Shown here piece after piece: positions 17,041 through 26,237 of a stretch of 61,361 nt of DNA. The position numbers and the translations under genes are program-made. Every line of letters starts with the position of its first letter. Positions within the stretch are counted from its first letter, which is position 1. Source of the stretch: Comamonadaceae bacterium UBA4962 (GTDB taxonomy: Bacteria > Pseudomonadota > Gammaproteobacteria > Burkholderiales > Burkholderiaceae_C); assembly GCA_002397315.1 (NCBI GenBank), contig DHAE01000021.1, forward strand, positions 65,490-126,850, read 5' to 3'. The notes under the pieces are model-generated. The model was not told the DNA's origin. It was given only the letters and a program-made list of their open reading frames with translations, and did no database searches.

Positions 17041-18126
17041 ATGGTGGACATGCGCCCTCCCCCCCTGCCCGACCGCGGCGATCCGCTGATCGACGTGCGC
17101 GGCCTGACCGTGGACCTGCCGACACAGCGCGGCCTCGCGCGCGCGGTGCGCGAGGTGTCGTTCACGCTCGCGCGCGGCGAAGCGCTCGGGCTGGTGGGCG
17201 AATCGGGCTGCGGCAAGTCGCTCACGGCGATGGCGCTCATGGGGCTGCTGCCCGAGGGTGCGCGCACGGGCGGCAGCGTGCGCTTCGGCGGCACGGAACT
17301 GCTGGGCCAGCCGGACGACGCCCTGGCACGGCTGCGCGGCCGCCGCATCGCGATGGTGTTCCAGGAGCCGATGACCGCGCTCAACCCCGTGCACACCATC
17401 GGCGCGCAGGTGGCCGAGCCGATGCGCCGGCACCTGGGCCTGCCGCGTGCAGAAGCCCGCGAGCGGGCCGTGGCGCTGCTCGACCGCGTGGGCATTCCGC
17501 AGGCATCCCGGCGCTTCGGTGCCTACCCGCACCAGTTCTCGGGCGGGCAGCGCCAGCGCATCACGATCGCGATGGCGCTGGCCTGCGGGCCGGAGGTGCT
17601 GATCGCCGACGAGCCCACCACGGCGCTCGACGTGACGGTGCAGCGGCAGATCCTGGACCTGATCGCGGAACTCGTCGACGAGCGCGGCATGGGGCTGGTG
17701 CTGATCTCGCACGACCTCGGCGTGATCGCGCAGAACGTCGACCGCATGCTGGTGATGTACGGCGGCAGTGTGGTCGAGAGCGGGCCCACGGCGGAGGTGT
17801 TTGCCCACCGGGCACATCCCTACACCCGCGGGCTGTTCGCGGCGCGGCCGCAGTGGCTGGAGGATCGCGAAGACGGCGATGCCGGGAGCAATGGCACCGG
17901 GGCCCGTGGCGCCGCGCGCTCGCGGCTGCCCACCATCGCCGGCACCGTGCCGGACATCGCGGACCTGCCGCCCGGCTGCCCGTTCGCGGGCCGCTGCGCA
18001 TTCACCCTGCCGGAGTGCGATGCCGGCCTGCCGGCGCCCGTGGCCGTCGGGCCCGGACACCAGGCGCGCTGCATCCGGCTGAACGACGTAGCGGCCGCCG
18101 CGGCAGTGCAGAAGGACACCGCATGA
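17041..18126 (+). CDS. Peptide-type ABC transporter ATPase (DppD-like)
   Basis: 361 residues with Walker A GESGCGKS, Q-loop VFQEPMTALNP, signature FSGGQRQRI, Walker B VLIADEPTTALD, and the H-loop ISHDL. The C-terminal oligopeptide/dipeptide domain contains the cysteine pattern CPFAGRCAFTLPEC seen in OppD/DppD, which can bind an Fe-S cluster in some members. The start ATG at 17041 is 10 bp after the permease stop. An alternative is Met4. Confidence 0.93.
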   Translation: MVDMRPPPLPDRGDPLIDVRGLTVDLPTQRGLARAVREVSFTLARGEALGLVGESGCGKSLTAMALMGLLPEGARTGGSVRFGGTELLGQPDDALARLRGRRIAMVFQEPMTALNPVHTIGAQVAEPMRRHLGLPRAEARERAVALLDRVGIPQASRRFGAYPHQFSGGQRQRITIAMALACGPEVLIADEPTTALDVTVQRQILDLIAELVDERGMGLVLISHDLGVIAQNVDRMLVMYGGSVVESGPTAEVFAHRAHPYTRGLFAARPQWLEDREDGDAGSNGTGARGAARSRLPTIAGTVPDIADLPPGCPFAGRCAFTLPECDAGLPAPVAVGPGHQARCIRLNDVAAAAAVQKDTA

Positions 18127-18977
18127 TCGAGAACGACGCGCCGGTGCCCGGCCGCATGGCACCACAGGCCGACGCACCCCTGCTGGAAGTGCGCGGACTG
18201 GTGCGCGACTATGCCCTGCCGCGCGAGCGCCTGCTCGGACCGGCGCCGCACCTGCGCGCACTGGACGGCATCGATTTCACGCTGGCGGCGGGCCGCAGCC
18301 TCGGGGTGGTCGGCGAATCCGGCTCGGGCAAGTCCACGCTCGCGCGGCTGGTGATGGCGCTCGATACGCCCACGGCCGGCACCGTGCGGTTGCGCGGGCG
18401 CGATCTGCATACGCTGCAGCCGGCGGAACTGCGCGCGGCGCGGCGCGACGTGCAGATGGTGTTCCAGGATCCGTACGGTTCGCTGGACCCGCGCATGACC
18501 GTGGAACGCATCGTGGCCGAGCCGCTCGCCGCATTGGAAGGGCTGCCGCGCCCCATGCTGAGCGAGCGCGTGGCCGAGGTGCTCGCCCAGGTGGGCCTGC
18601 GCCCGGCGGATGCGGGCAAGTATCCGCACGAATTCTCGGGCGGGCAGCGCCAGCGCATCGCCATCGCCCGCGCCATCGTGACGCGCCCGGCGCTGGTCGT
18701 GGCCGACGAGCCCGTGAGCGCGCTCGACGTCTCGGTGCAGGCGCAGGTGCTGAACCTGCTGTGCGATCTGCAGGCCGACGCCGGCATCACCTACCTGCTC
18801 ATCAGCCATGACCTCGCCGTCGTGCGGCACCTGTGCGACGAGGTGGTGGTGATGCAGGCGGGGAAGATCGTGGAGCGCGGCACGCCGGACGCGCTGTTCC
18901 GGTCGCCGTCGCATCCGTACACCCGGGAACTGGTGGCGGCCGTGCCACGGGCGGTGCCGAGGCCGCGGCGGCGCTGA
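18123..18977 (+). CDS. Peptide-type ABC transporter ATPase (DppF-like)
   Basis: 284 residues with Walker A GESGSGKST, VFQDPYGSLDPRMTV, signature FSGGQRQRIAIARA, Walker B VVADEPVSALDVS, and ISHDLAVVRHLCD. Partner of the preceding ATPase, whose stop overlaps this start (ATGA). It is somewhat shorter than typical DppF and ends soon after HPYTREL, so the C-terminal oligopeptide domain is reduced to a short basic tail. Confidence 0.92.
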   Translation: MIENDAPVPGRMAPQADAPLLEVRGLVRDYALPRERLLGPAPHLRALDGIDFTLAAGRSLGVVGESGSGKSTLARLVMALDTPTAGTVRLRGRDLHTLQPAELRAARRDVQMVFQDPYGSLDPRMTVERIVAEPLAALEGLPRPMLSERVAEVLAQVGLRPADAGKYPHEFSGGQRQRIAIARAIVTRPALVVADEPVSALDVSVQAQVLNLLCDLQADAGITYLLISHDLAVVRHLCDEVVVMQAGKIVERGTPDALFRSPSHPYTRELVAAVPRAVPRPRRR

Positions 18978-19279
18978 CGGCTTCCGGGGGCATGGACTAT
19001 CCATAGATTTTCATGTTTTCCAGGTTCTGCCCACGCCTTTGAATACCCGGGAGCCATCCGGCAGCCGAAGATCCCCAGGCCGTGGCGTCAGATGGAGGGG
19101 CTCCGGTTGGAGCATTTCCTCGCCCTTCGCCGAAACGGGTGCCAGCAGCACACGCGCCCGTGGTGTACAAACACATCTCGCCCGTGCGTGAACGGCACCT
19201 ACCTTTCGTGCCAGCGCGATGCCCGACGGCCGCGCGCCGAATCCTTCTTTCCCCCTTCCGCCGCCCGGAGACCTCCGCG
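18978..19279. other. Spacer between dppF-like and binding-protein genes
   Basis: 302 bp without a credible gene. It separates the four transporter genes from the binding protein gene and probably holds a separate promoter, but no convincing -35/-10 pair or terminator hairpin was seen. Small overlapping reading frames here are antisense or out-of-frame noise. Confidence 0.5.
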
Positions 19280-20770
19280 ATGCCCATCGACCGCCGCACC
19301 CTCCTCGCCGCAGCCGCCGCGCCGCTGGCCCTGCCGTTGCCGCTGACCGCCCTGGCCCAGGGCCGCAAGGACACGGTCGTGCTGGCCATGACGCTGGAGC
19401 CGCCGGGGCTCGATCCCACGGCGGGCGCGGCGTCGGCGATCGGCGAGATCACGCTCTACAACGTGTTCGAGACGCTCACGAAGATCAATGCCGACGGCAG
19501 CACCTCGCCGCTGCTGGCCGAGCGCTGGGAGATTTCGCCCGACCTGCGCACCTGCACCTTCTGGCTGCGCCAGGGCGTGAAGTTCCACAACGGTGCGCCG
19601 TTCAACGCGGCCGCGGTGAAGTTCGCCTTCGACCGCGCGGCCGCCGAGAAAAGCACCAACAAGGACAAGCGCACCTTCGCGAACCTCTCCACGCGCGTGG
19701 TGGACGAGCACACGGTGGTGGTGACGAACCAGGAGATCGAGCCGGACCTGCTGTTCCTGCTCGGCCAGGCGACGGCCGCGATCGTCGAGCCCGGCAGCGC
19801 CGACACGAACGCCACCCGGCCCGTCGGCACCGGGCCCTACCAGTTCTCGGCCTGGAGCAAGGGCGCCTCCGTCACGCTGACGGCCTGGGACGGCTACCGC
19901 ACGCCCGGCGCGGCGAAGATCCGCCGCGCGGTGTTCCGCTTCATCTCCGACCCGGCGGCCCAGGTGGCCTCGCTGATGGCGGGCGACGTGGACGCATTCC
20001 CGCGCGTCGCGCCGCGCAGCGTGCCGCAGTTCAAGGCGAACCCGCGCTTCCAGGTGATCGTGAGCGGCTCGCGCGCCAAGACCATCCTGGCGATCAACAA
20101 CCAGCGCAAACCACTGCAGGACGTGCGCGTGCGCCGCGCGATCGCGGCCGCCATCGACCGCAGGGCGGTGATCCAGGGCGGCGCAGACGGGCTGGGCGTG
20201 CCGATCGGCAGCCATTACGTGCCGGGAGCCTTCGGCTACGTCGACACCACGGGCATCAACCCGCACGACCCCGAGAAGGCCCGCCGCCTGCTGGCCGAAG
20301 CCGGAGTGAATACGCCGCTCGAACTCACGATGACGCTGCCGCCGACACCGTACGCACGCCAGGGCGGCGAGGTGATCGCGGCCCAGCTCGCCAAGGTCGG
20401 CATCGTCGCGAAACTGCAGAACGTGGAATGGGCCCAGTGGCTCAGCGGCACCTACACGAACAGGAACTACGACCTCACGCTGATCTCGCACGTGGAGCCG
20501 TTCGACCTGGGCAACTTCGCGAAGCCCGACTACTACTGGGGCTACCGCTCGCCGCGCTTCGACGCGCTCTACGAGCAGATCAAGACCGCGAGTGCCCCGG
20601 CCGACCGCGCGCGGCTGCTGGGCGATGCGCAGCGGCTGCTGGCGGAAGACTGCGTGCATGCGTTCCTCTACCAGGCGCAGTGGGCCACGGTGGCGAACAA
20701 GAACCTGCGCGGGCTGTGGAAGGACATGCCCATCTTCGTCAACGATCTTTCGGCACTGTCGTGGGCATGA
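19280..20770 (+). CDS. ABC transporter substrate-binding protein (SBP_bac_5 family)
   Basis: 496 residues of the DppA/OppA family. The signal peptide carries a twin-arginine motif (DRRTLL) followed by a hydrophobic stretch ending TALAQG, so export may be by Tat rather than as a lipoprotein (no lipobox Cys). The family stretch LLAERWEISPDLRTCTFWLRQGVKFHNG is present. It supplies substrate to the upstream permease/ATPase genes. The stop overlaps the amidase start (ATGA). Confidence 0.93.
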   Translation: MPIDRRTLLAAAAAPLALPLPLTALAQGRKDTVVLAMTLEPPGLDPTAGAASAIGEITLYNVFETLTKINADGSTSPLLAERWEISPDLRTCTFWLRQGVKFHNGAPFNAAAVKFAFDRAAAEKSTNKDKRTFANLSTRVVDEHTVVVTNQEIEPDLLFLLGQATAAIVEPGSADTNATRPVGTGPYQFSAWSKGASVTLTAWDGYRTPGAAKIRRAVFRFISDPAAQVASLMAGDVDAFPRVAPRSVPQFKANPRFQVIVSGSRAKTILAINNQRKPLQDVRVRRAIAAAIDRRAVIQGGADGLGVPIGSHYVPGAFGYVDTTGINPHDPEKARRLLAEAGVNTPLELTMTLPPTPYARQGGEVIAAQLAKVGIVAKLQNVEWAQWLSGTYTNRNYDLTLISHVEPFDLGNFAKPDYYWGYRSPRFDALYEQIKTASAPADRARLLGDAQRLLAEDCVHAFLYQAQWATVANKNLRGLWKDMPIFVNDLSALSWA

Positions 20771-22197
20771 GCAGCAGCACCGCCCAGCTCTCCGCCGTGC
20801 CGCTGCACGACTGGCCCGCGCATGCACTGCTCGCGGCCTACCGCGCGCGCACCCTCTCGCCCGTGGACGCCGTGCGATCGGTGCTGGACCACATCGCGCG
20901 GTGGGAGCCGCACCTGCGCGCCACCTACCTGCTGCGGCCCGACGCGGCGCTCGCGCAGGCGCGCGCCAGCGAGGCGCGCTGGGCACGCGGCGAGCCGCTG
21001 GGCCTGCTGGACGGCGTGCCGGCCACGATCAAGGAGAACATCGCCACGCAGGGCGACCCGACGCCGCTGGGCACGGCGGCCACCGAGCTGGCGCCCGCGG
21101 CTGCCGATGCACCGCCCGCCGCCCGGCTGCGGGAGGCCGGCGCGGTGGTCGTGGCCAAGACGACCATGCCCGACTACGGCATGCTGTCGTCCGGGCTGTC
21201 GTCCTTCCACCCGTTGGCGCGCAATCCGTGGGACCTGTCCAAGGGCCCCGGCGGATCCAGCGCGGGGGGCGGCGCCGCGGCGGCGGCCGGCTACGGACCG
21301 CTGCACGTGGGCACCGACATCGGCGGCTCGCTGCGCCTGCCGGCCTCGTGGTGCGGCATCTTCAGCCTGAAGCCCAGCCTGGGCCGCATTCCCATCGATC
21401 CGCCCTATACCGGCCGCGCCGCCGGCCCCATGACCCGCACGGTGGCCGACGCGGCGCTGGTGATGGCCGTGCTGAGCCGCCCCGATGCGCGCGACAGCAT
21501 GGCGCTGCCTCCGCAGGACATCGACTGGAACGGCGCCGAAGTGCCGGCCACGCACCTGCGCGGTCTGCGGCTGGGCCTGCTGCTGGATGCCGGCTGCGGC
21601 CTGCCCGTGGAGCCGGAAGTGCGCGAGGCGATCGAGCAGGCCGCGCGGCGCATGGAGGCCGCCGGTGCCATCGTGGTGCCGATGGAGCCCTTCTTCACGC
21701 GCGACATGCTGGACGGCATGGACCGCTTCTGGCGCATGCGCTCGCTGGCCGATCTGCGCACGCTGCCCGCCGCGCGCCGCGACCGCGTGCTGCCCTACAT
21801 CCGTGCCTGGGCCGAAAGCGCCTCGGGCATGGACGGCACGGAGGTGTTCCATGCGAGCCAGCAGTTCCACGCCACGCGCGTGGCCACGGCGCGGGCGTGC
21901 GCGCCGTTCGACTACGTGCTCTCGCCCGTGGCGCCCATGCCGGCCTTCGCGGCCGAACTGCCTTCGCCCACGAACGATCCGCTGCGCCCGCTGGAACACA
22001 TCGCCTTCACCGTGCCGTTCAACATGTCGGAGCAACCCGCTGCCTCGGTGCCCTGCGGCCATACGGCCGCGGGCCTGCCCATCGGCCTGCAGATCGCCGG
22101 CCCGCGGTTCGACGACCTCGGCGTGCTGCGCGTGGCGCGGGCGTTCGAGCAGATCCGCGGCCCGCTGCCGGGCTGGCCGCAGCCGCCGGGGGAATGA
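20767..22197 (+). CDS. Amidase (amidase signature family)
   Basis: 476 residues. The Ser-cisSer-Lys triad regions are visible: Lys in DGVPATIKENIA, and the Gly/Ser-rich signature GPGGSSAGGGAAAAAG followed by GTDIGGSLRLPASWCGIFSLKPS. The reaction is hydrolysis of an amide to acid and ammonia, probably in the cytoplasm since no signal peptide is seen. Coupling to the binding protein by an ATGA overlap suggests that the imported compound, or a peptide/amide derived from it, is the substrate. GatA of the transamidosome shares the fold, but gatB/gatC are absent and the context argues against it. Confidence 0.9.
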   Translation: MSSSTAQLSAVPLHDWPAHALLAAYRARTLSPVDAVRSVLDHIARWEPHLRATYLLRPDAALAQARASEARWARGEPLGLLDGVPATIKENIATQGDPTPLGTAATELAPAAADAPPAARLREAGAVVVAKTTMPDYGMLSSGLSSFHPLARNPWDLSKGPGGSSAGGGAAAAAGYGPLHVGTDIGGSLRLPASWCGIFSLKPSLGRIPIDPPYTGRAAGPMTRTVADAALVMAVLSRPDARDSMALPPQDIDWNGAEVPATHLRGLRLGLLLDAGCGLPVEPEVREAIEQAARRMEAAGAIVVPMEPFFTRDMLDGMDRFWRMRSLADLRTLPAARRDRVLPYIRAWAESASGMDGTEVFHASQQFHATRVATARACAPFDYVLSPVAPMPAFAAELPSPTNDPLRPLEHIAFTVPFNMSEQPAASVPCGHTAAGLPIGLQIAGPRFDDLGVLRVARAFEQIRGPLPGWPQPPGE

Positions 22198-22262
22198 TCC
22201 CGCGGCAACGCACCGCACTTTCGCACGATCACCCTTTTTTCTCACGCACCGAACCCCACCGA

Positions 22263-22868
22263 ATGGACACCTTGATCATGGCGGCCCTGATCGCCGCCGG
22301 CGTGCACATGCTGAACGTGCGCCAGCAACGCCGCCGCATCGCCCTGCTGGCCCAGCACCTTTCCCAGTTCCAGATCGAGAAGCTCATGGAGAACCTGCTC
22401 GAGGGCTACCTGCGGGCGCTCGGCGAGAAGGAGGAGGCGCGGCGCGACCAGATCTGGCAACTGCTGCGCACCACGGAGCTGCAGTTGGCGGAGCAGTTCC
22501 AGCGGTTCGCCACCGATTTCGCGCAGGTGGAGCCGCAGAAGGCGCGCGTGAGCCGCATTCCCGTGGCCCTGCCGTTCGCATTGCAGCTCTTTCCCACGGC
22601 CTCGTTCGACCTGCGGCAGGCCTTCGCCGTGCATGCCCAGGGCATCGCGCGCGGCGTGCACAACGAGCGCGGCCTGTCGCAGCGCGACAAGGCCTTCACG
22701 CTCACGGCGGAGCTGCTGCTGATGCAGCACACCTGCCACTGGTTCTGCAAGTCCAAGACCGTGGCTTCGGCGCGCATGGTGGCGCGCCACCGCACGCCGC
22801 ACGAGCAGTTGGTGGAATCGGTGTCGCCCGAGACGCGGCGGGCGTACGTGGCACTGGTGGAAGGGTGA
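22263..22868 (+). CDS. Conserved-looking protein of unknown function
   Basis: 201 residues, not recognised. It begins with a short hydrophobic segment (residues 3-17), perhaps a weak membrane anchor, followed by a basic patch (RQQRRR) and long charged helices (about 25-95). A Cys/His cluster TCHWFC lies near residue 160. Codon use resembles the neighbouring genes and the frame is open throughout, so it is probably real. It lies 65 bp after the amidase on the same strand and could be the last gene of that operon. Confidence 0.65.
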   Translation: MDTLIMAALIAAGVHMLNVRQQRRRIALLAQHLSQFQIEKLMENLLEGYLRALGEKEEARRDQIWQLLRTTELQLAEQFQRFATDFAQVEPQKARVSRIPVALPFALQLFPTASFDLRQAFAVHAQGIARGVHNERGLSQRDKAFTLTAELLLMQHTCHWFCKSKTVASARMVARHRTPHEQLVESVSPETRRAYVALVEG

Positions 22869-23000
22869 GCGGCGCGCCTGGGGAGCATGCCCACCTGAGA
22901 GGCCGCGCGACCCATGATGAATGGATCGGGCGCGGCCCAGCCGCGTCACCGCGTTACCCCGTGCTCCATTCACTCGGCCCCCTTGCAGGCGTCTTGCCCC

Positions 23001-24461
23001 TCAAGGCTCCATGCCCCCCAGGCACAGGTACTTGATGACCAGGTAGTCGTCGATCCCGCAGCGCGAGCCCTCGCGTCCCAGGCCCGACTGCTTCACGCCG
23101 CCGAACGGGCCGACCTCGTTCGAAATCAAGCCGGTGTTGATGCCCACGATGCCGTATTCGAGCGATTCGGCCACGCGCCAGACACGCTGGATGTCACGGC
23201 TGTAGAAGTAGCTCGCCAGGCCGAATTCGGTGTCGTTGGCGAGGCGGACGGCCTCCTCGTCGGATTCGAACCGGAAGAGCGGCGCAACGGGCCCGAAGGT
23301 TTCCTCGCGCGAGAGCTGCATCTGCGGCGTGGCGCCGGTCAGCACGGTGGGCTCGAAGAAGGTGCCGCCCAGCGCGTGCGGCTTGCCGCCGGTGAGAATG
23401 CGGGCGCCCTTGTCCACGGCGTCCTGCAGGTGCTCCTGCACCTTCTTCACAGCGGCCTCGTCGATGAGCGGGCCCTGCTCCACGCCCTCGTCCATGCCGT
23501 TGCCGACCTTCAGGCGCCGCACCGCTTCGGCCAGCTTGTCGGCGAAGGCGTCGTACACGCCGGCCTGCACGTAGATGCGGTTGGCGCACACGCAGGTCTG
23601 GCCGGCGTTGCGGAATTTGGAGGCGATCGCGCCCTGCACGGCCGCGTCCAGGTCGGCGTCGTCGAACACGATGAAGGGCGCGTTGCCGCCCAGTTCCAGC
23701 GAGAGCTTCTTGATGGTGTCGGCGCTCTGGCGCATCAGGGCACGGCCGGTCTCGGTGGAGCCGGTGAAGGTGAGCTTGCGCACCAGGGGGTTGGAGGTCA
23801 TCTCGCCGCCGATGTCGCTGGAGCCTCCGGTGAGCACGCTGAACACGCCGGGCGGCACGCCGGCTTCTTCGGCCAGCACCGCCAGGGCCAGGGCCGAGAG
23901 CGGCGTGGCGCTGGCGGGCTTGAGCACCATCGGGCAGCCGGCCGCGAGCGCCGGGCCGGCCTTGCGGGTGATCATCGCGGCGGGGAAGTTCCACGGCGTG
24001 ATCGCCGCACAGACGCCGATCGGCTCCTTGAGCACCACGATGCGCTTGTCGGCCGCGGGCGAGGCCAGCGTGTCGCCCTGCACGCGCTTGCCCTCTTCCG
24101 CGAACCATTCGATGAACGAGGCCGCATAGGTGATCTCGCCCTTGGCCTCGGCCAGCGGCTTGCCCTGCTCCGCGGTCATGATGGCGGCCAGGTCGTCGGC
24201 ATTCGCCAGCATCAGGTCGTTCCAGCGGCGCAGGATGGCGGCGCGCTCCTTGGCCGTGCGGCGGCGCCACGGGCCCCAGGCGCGGTTCGCGGCCTCGATG
24301 GCGCGGCGGGCCTCGGCCGCGCCCATGCGCGGAACGCGGGCCACGGTGTCGCCGGTGGCGGGATTGGTGACGTCGATGGTGCCGCCGTCGTCGGCGTCCA
24401 CCCACCGGCCGTCCAGATAGGCCTGCTCGCGCAGCAGGCCGGGGTTCTTGAGCTTCAGCAT
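23001..24461 (-). CDS. gabD: NADP-dependent succinate-semialdehyde dehydrogenase (GabD-like)
   Basis: 486 residues, strongly like E. coli GabD along its length (for example TAEQGKPLAEAKGEI, the catalytic Glu in LELGGN, the nucleophile Cys in NAGQTCVCANR). Downstream of gudD, it might instead oxidise alpha-ketoglutarate semialdehyde, the last step of the glucarate route. Sequence likeness favours GabD, context favours the glucarate role. The start at 24461 gives the usual MLKLKNPGLLREQA start. In-frame sequence upstream overlaps gudD. 142 bp separate it from gudD on the same strand. Confidence 0.93.
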   Translation of the reverse strand: MLKLKNPGLLREQAYLDGRWVDADDGGTIDVTNPATGDTVARVPRMGAAEARRAIEAANRAWGPWRRRTAKERAAILRRWNDLMLANADDLAAIMTAEQGKPLAEAKGEITYAASFIEWFAEEGKRVQGDTLASPAADKRIVVLKEPIGVCAAITPWNFPAAMITRKAGPALAAGCPMVLKPASATPLSALALAVLAEEAGVPPGVFSVLTGGSSDIGGEMTSNPLVRKLTFTGSTETGRALMRQSADTIKKLSLELGGNAPFIVFDDADLDAAVQGAIASKFRNAGQTCVCANRIYVQAGVYDAFADKLAEAVRRLKVGNGMDEGVEQGPLIDEAAVKKVQEHLQDAVDKGARILTGGKPHALGGTFFEPTVLTGATPQMQLSREETFGPVAPLFRFESDEEAVRLANDTEFGLASYFYSRDIQRVWRVAESLEYGIVGINTGLISNEVGPFGGVKQSGLGREGSRCGIDDYLVIKYLCLGGMEP

Positions 24462-24603
24462 GCAGGGTCTCCTGAAAGAAACGGAGCCGCCGTCCGTCGC
24501 CGGAAGGCGGCCCACAAGTGACCCTATCGCGCTCCGCCGGGCGCGGCTGTAGGGCATCCACCCGAACCGGCGGGCGGTGCCCTGTCGTGCCGTGCCGTGC
24601 CCT

Positions 24604-25959
24604 TCAGCGCACCATGCAGGGCCGCTTGTTGTCGAAGCGCCAGCCCGGCACGAGGTATTGCATGGCGACCGCATCGTCGCGGGCGCCCAGGCCGTGCTGC
24701 AGGTAGAGCCGGTGCGCGGCCTCCACGGCGTCCATGTCGAGTTCCAGCCCCAGGCCGGGGCGCTGCGGCACCTGGATCTGCCCACCCTCGATGCGGTAGG
24801 GCTCGCGCGTGAGGTGCTGGCCGTCCTGCCAGATCCAGTGGGTGTCGATGGCCGTGACCTTGCCGGGCGCGGCGGCCGCCACGTGGGTGAACATGGCGAG
24901 CGACACGTCGAAGTGGTTGTTGGAGTGCGAGCCCCAGGTCAGGCCGAAGGCCTCGCACACCTGGGCGACGCGTACCGACCCCGCCATGGTCCAGAAATGC
25001 GGGTCGGCGAGCGGAATGTCCACCGACTGCAGCGACAGGCTGTGCGACATCTCGCGCCAGTCGGTGGCGACCATGTTGGTGGCCGTGGGCAGGCCGGTGG
25101 CGCGGCGGAACTCGGCCATCACTTCGCGGCCGGAATACACGCCCTCGGCGCCGCACGGATCTTCGGCATAGGCCAGCACGCCATGCAGGTCGCGCGTGAG
25201 GCGCACGGCGTCCTTCAGCAGCCAGCCGCCGTTGGGATCGAGCGTGACGCGCGCCTGCGGGAAGCGCTCGTGCAGCGCACGGATCGCCTCCACCTCGTCC
25301 TCGCCGCGCAGCACGCCGCCCTTGAGCTTGAAGTCGGCGAAACCGTAGCGCGCATGCGTGGCCTCGGCCAGGCGCACGATGGCCTCGGGGGTGAGCGCTT
25401 CCTCGTTGCGCAGGCGGAACCAGTCGTCCTCTGCGCCGGATTCGTCGCGGTAGGCCAGGTCGGTCTGGCGGCGGTCGCCCACGTAGAACAGGTAGCCCAG
25501 CATCTGCACCGCCTCGCGTTGCTGCCCGTCGCCGAGCAGCGCGGCCACCGGCACGCCGAGGTGCTGGCCCAGCAGGTCGAGGAAGCACGATTCCACGGCG
25601 GTGAGCGCATGGATCGTCACGCGCAGGTCGAAGGTCTGCAGGCCGCGGCCACCGCTGTCGCGGTCGGCGAAGCGCGCGCGCATCGCGTTCAGCACCGCGC
25701 GGTGGTGGCCCACGCCCCGGCCCACGATCAGCGCGCGCGCATCTTCCAGCGTCTGGCGGATCTTCTCGCCGCCCGGCACTTCGCCCACGCCGGTGCGGCC
25801 CGCGCTGTCGCGCAGGATCAGCAGGTTGCGCGTGAAGAACGGGCCGTGCGCGCCGCTCAGGTTCAGCAGCATGCTGTCGTGGCCGGCCACCGGCACGACG
25901 CGCAGATCGGTGATGACGGGCGTGGCGCCGGGACTCTGAAGGGGCTCGGAGGAGTGCAT
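24604..25959 (-). CDS. gudD: Glucarate dehydratase
   Basis: 451-residue enolase-superfamily enzyme that converts D-glucarate to 5-keto-4-deoxyglucarate. The catalytic layout is visible: Lys211 and Lys213 (FKLKGG), Asp242 and Asn244 (LDPNGGW), Glu267 (YAEDP), and His346 (WGSHSNNHFD). The ATG at 25959 is taken because the sequence beyond it is the regulatory spacer. Control by the divergent LacI-type gene is likely, given the palindrome at 26038-26051. No 5-keto-4-deoxyglucarate dehydratase gene is present next to it. Confidence 0.95.
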   Translation of the reverse strand: MHSSEPLQSPGATPVITDLRVVPVAGHDSMLLNLSGAHGPFFTRNLLILRDSAGRTGVGEVPGGEKIRQTLEDARALIVGRGVGHHRAVLNAMRARFADRDSGGRGLQTFDLRVTIHALTAVESCFLDLLGQHLGVPVAALLGDGQQREAVQMLGYLFYVGDRRQTDLAYRDESGAEDDWFRLRNEEALTPEAIVRLAEATHARYGFADFKLKGGVLRGEDEVEAIRALHERFPQARVTLDPNGGWLLKDAVRLTRDLHGVLAYAEDPCGAEGVYSGREVMAEFRRATGLPTATNMVATDWREMSHSLSLQSVDIPLADPHFWTMAGSVRVAQVCEAFGLTWGSHSNNHFDVSLAMFTHVAAAAPGKVTAIDTHWIWQDGQHLTREPYRIEGGQIQVPQRPGLGLELDMDAVEAAHRLYLQHGLGARDDAVAMQYLVPGWRFDNKRPCMVR

Positions 25960-26037
25960 GGTGAGGAATAAGAAAGGAGGCGACTGCGACCGGACCGTGC
26001 TTGCGACATGGCGGGACACAGCAGGACAACAGAACGA

Positions 26038-26051
26038 TGTTAACGTTAACA
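26038..26051. promoter_or_regulatory. LacI-family operator-like palindrome
   Basis: TGTTAACGTTAACA is a perfect 14-bp palindrome with the central CG typical of LacI/GalR-family operators, in the 278-bp spacer between gudD and the divergent LacI-type regulator gene. It is the only strong palindrome there, so autoregulation and control of gudD from one site are plausible. No clear -35/-10 pairs were found around it. Confidence 0.6.
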
Positions 26052-26237
26052 AAACACCGTGGCGACCGCGGAAACCCCACCGCGCCATCCTGGTTCGCGC
26101 GTGCGTCCCACCGGCTGGGCAACGCGCGGGTAACGTACCGCTTCGCGCCAGGCCACACCGCGCCAAAGGCATGCGCGCCCGTACCGCACGATCGGACCGA
26201 TTTGGCCCGGTGGACCGCCGGCCCTAGACTCGGCCGC

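Noticed and set aside
20767..22197. Amidase as GatA of the Asp/Glu-tRNA amidotransferase
   Set aside because: gatB and gatC are not adjacent, and the gene is fused by overlap to an importer operon.
25958..26227. 89-residue plus-strand frame with an AAAGGAGG sequence in the gudD-LacI spacer
   Set aside because: The Shine-Dalgarno-like sequence is inside the frame, no start codon sits at the right distance after it, and the frame overlaps the operator region.
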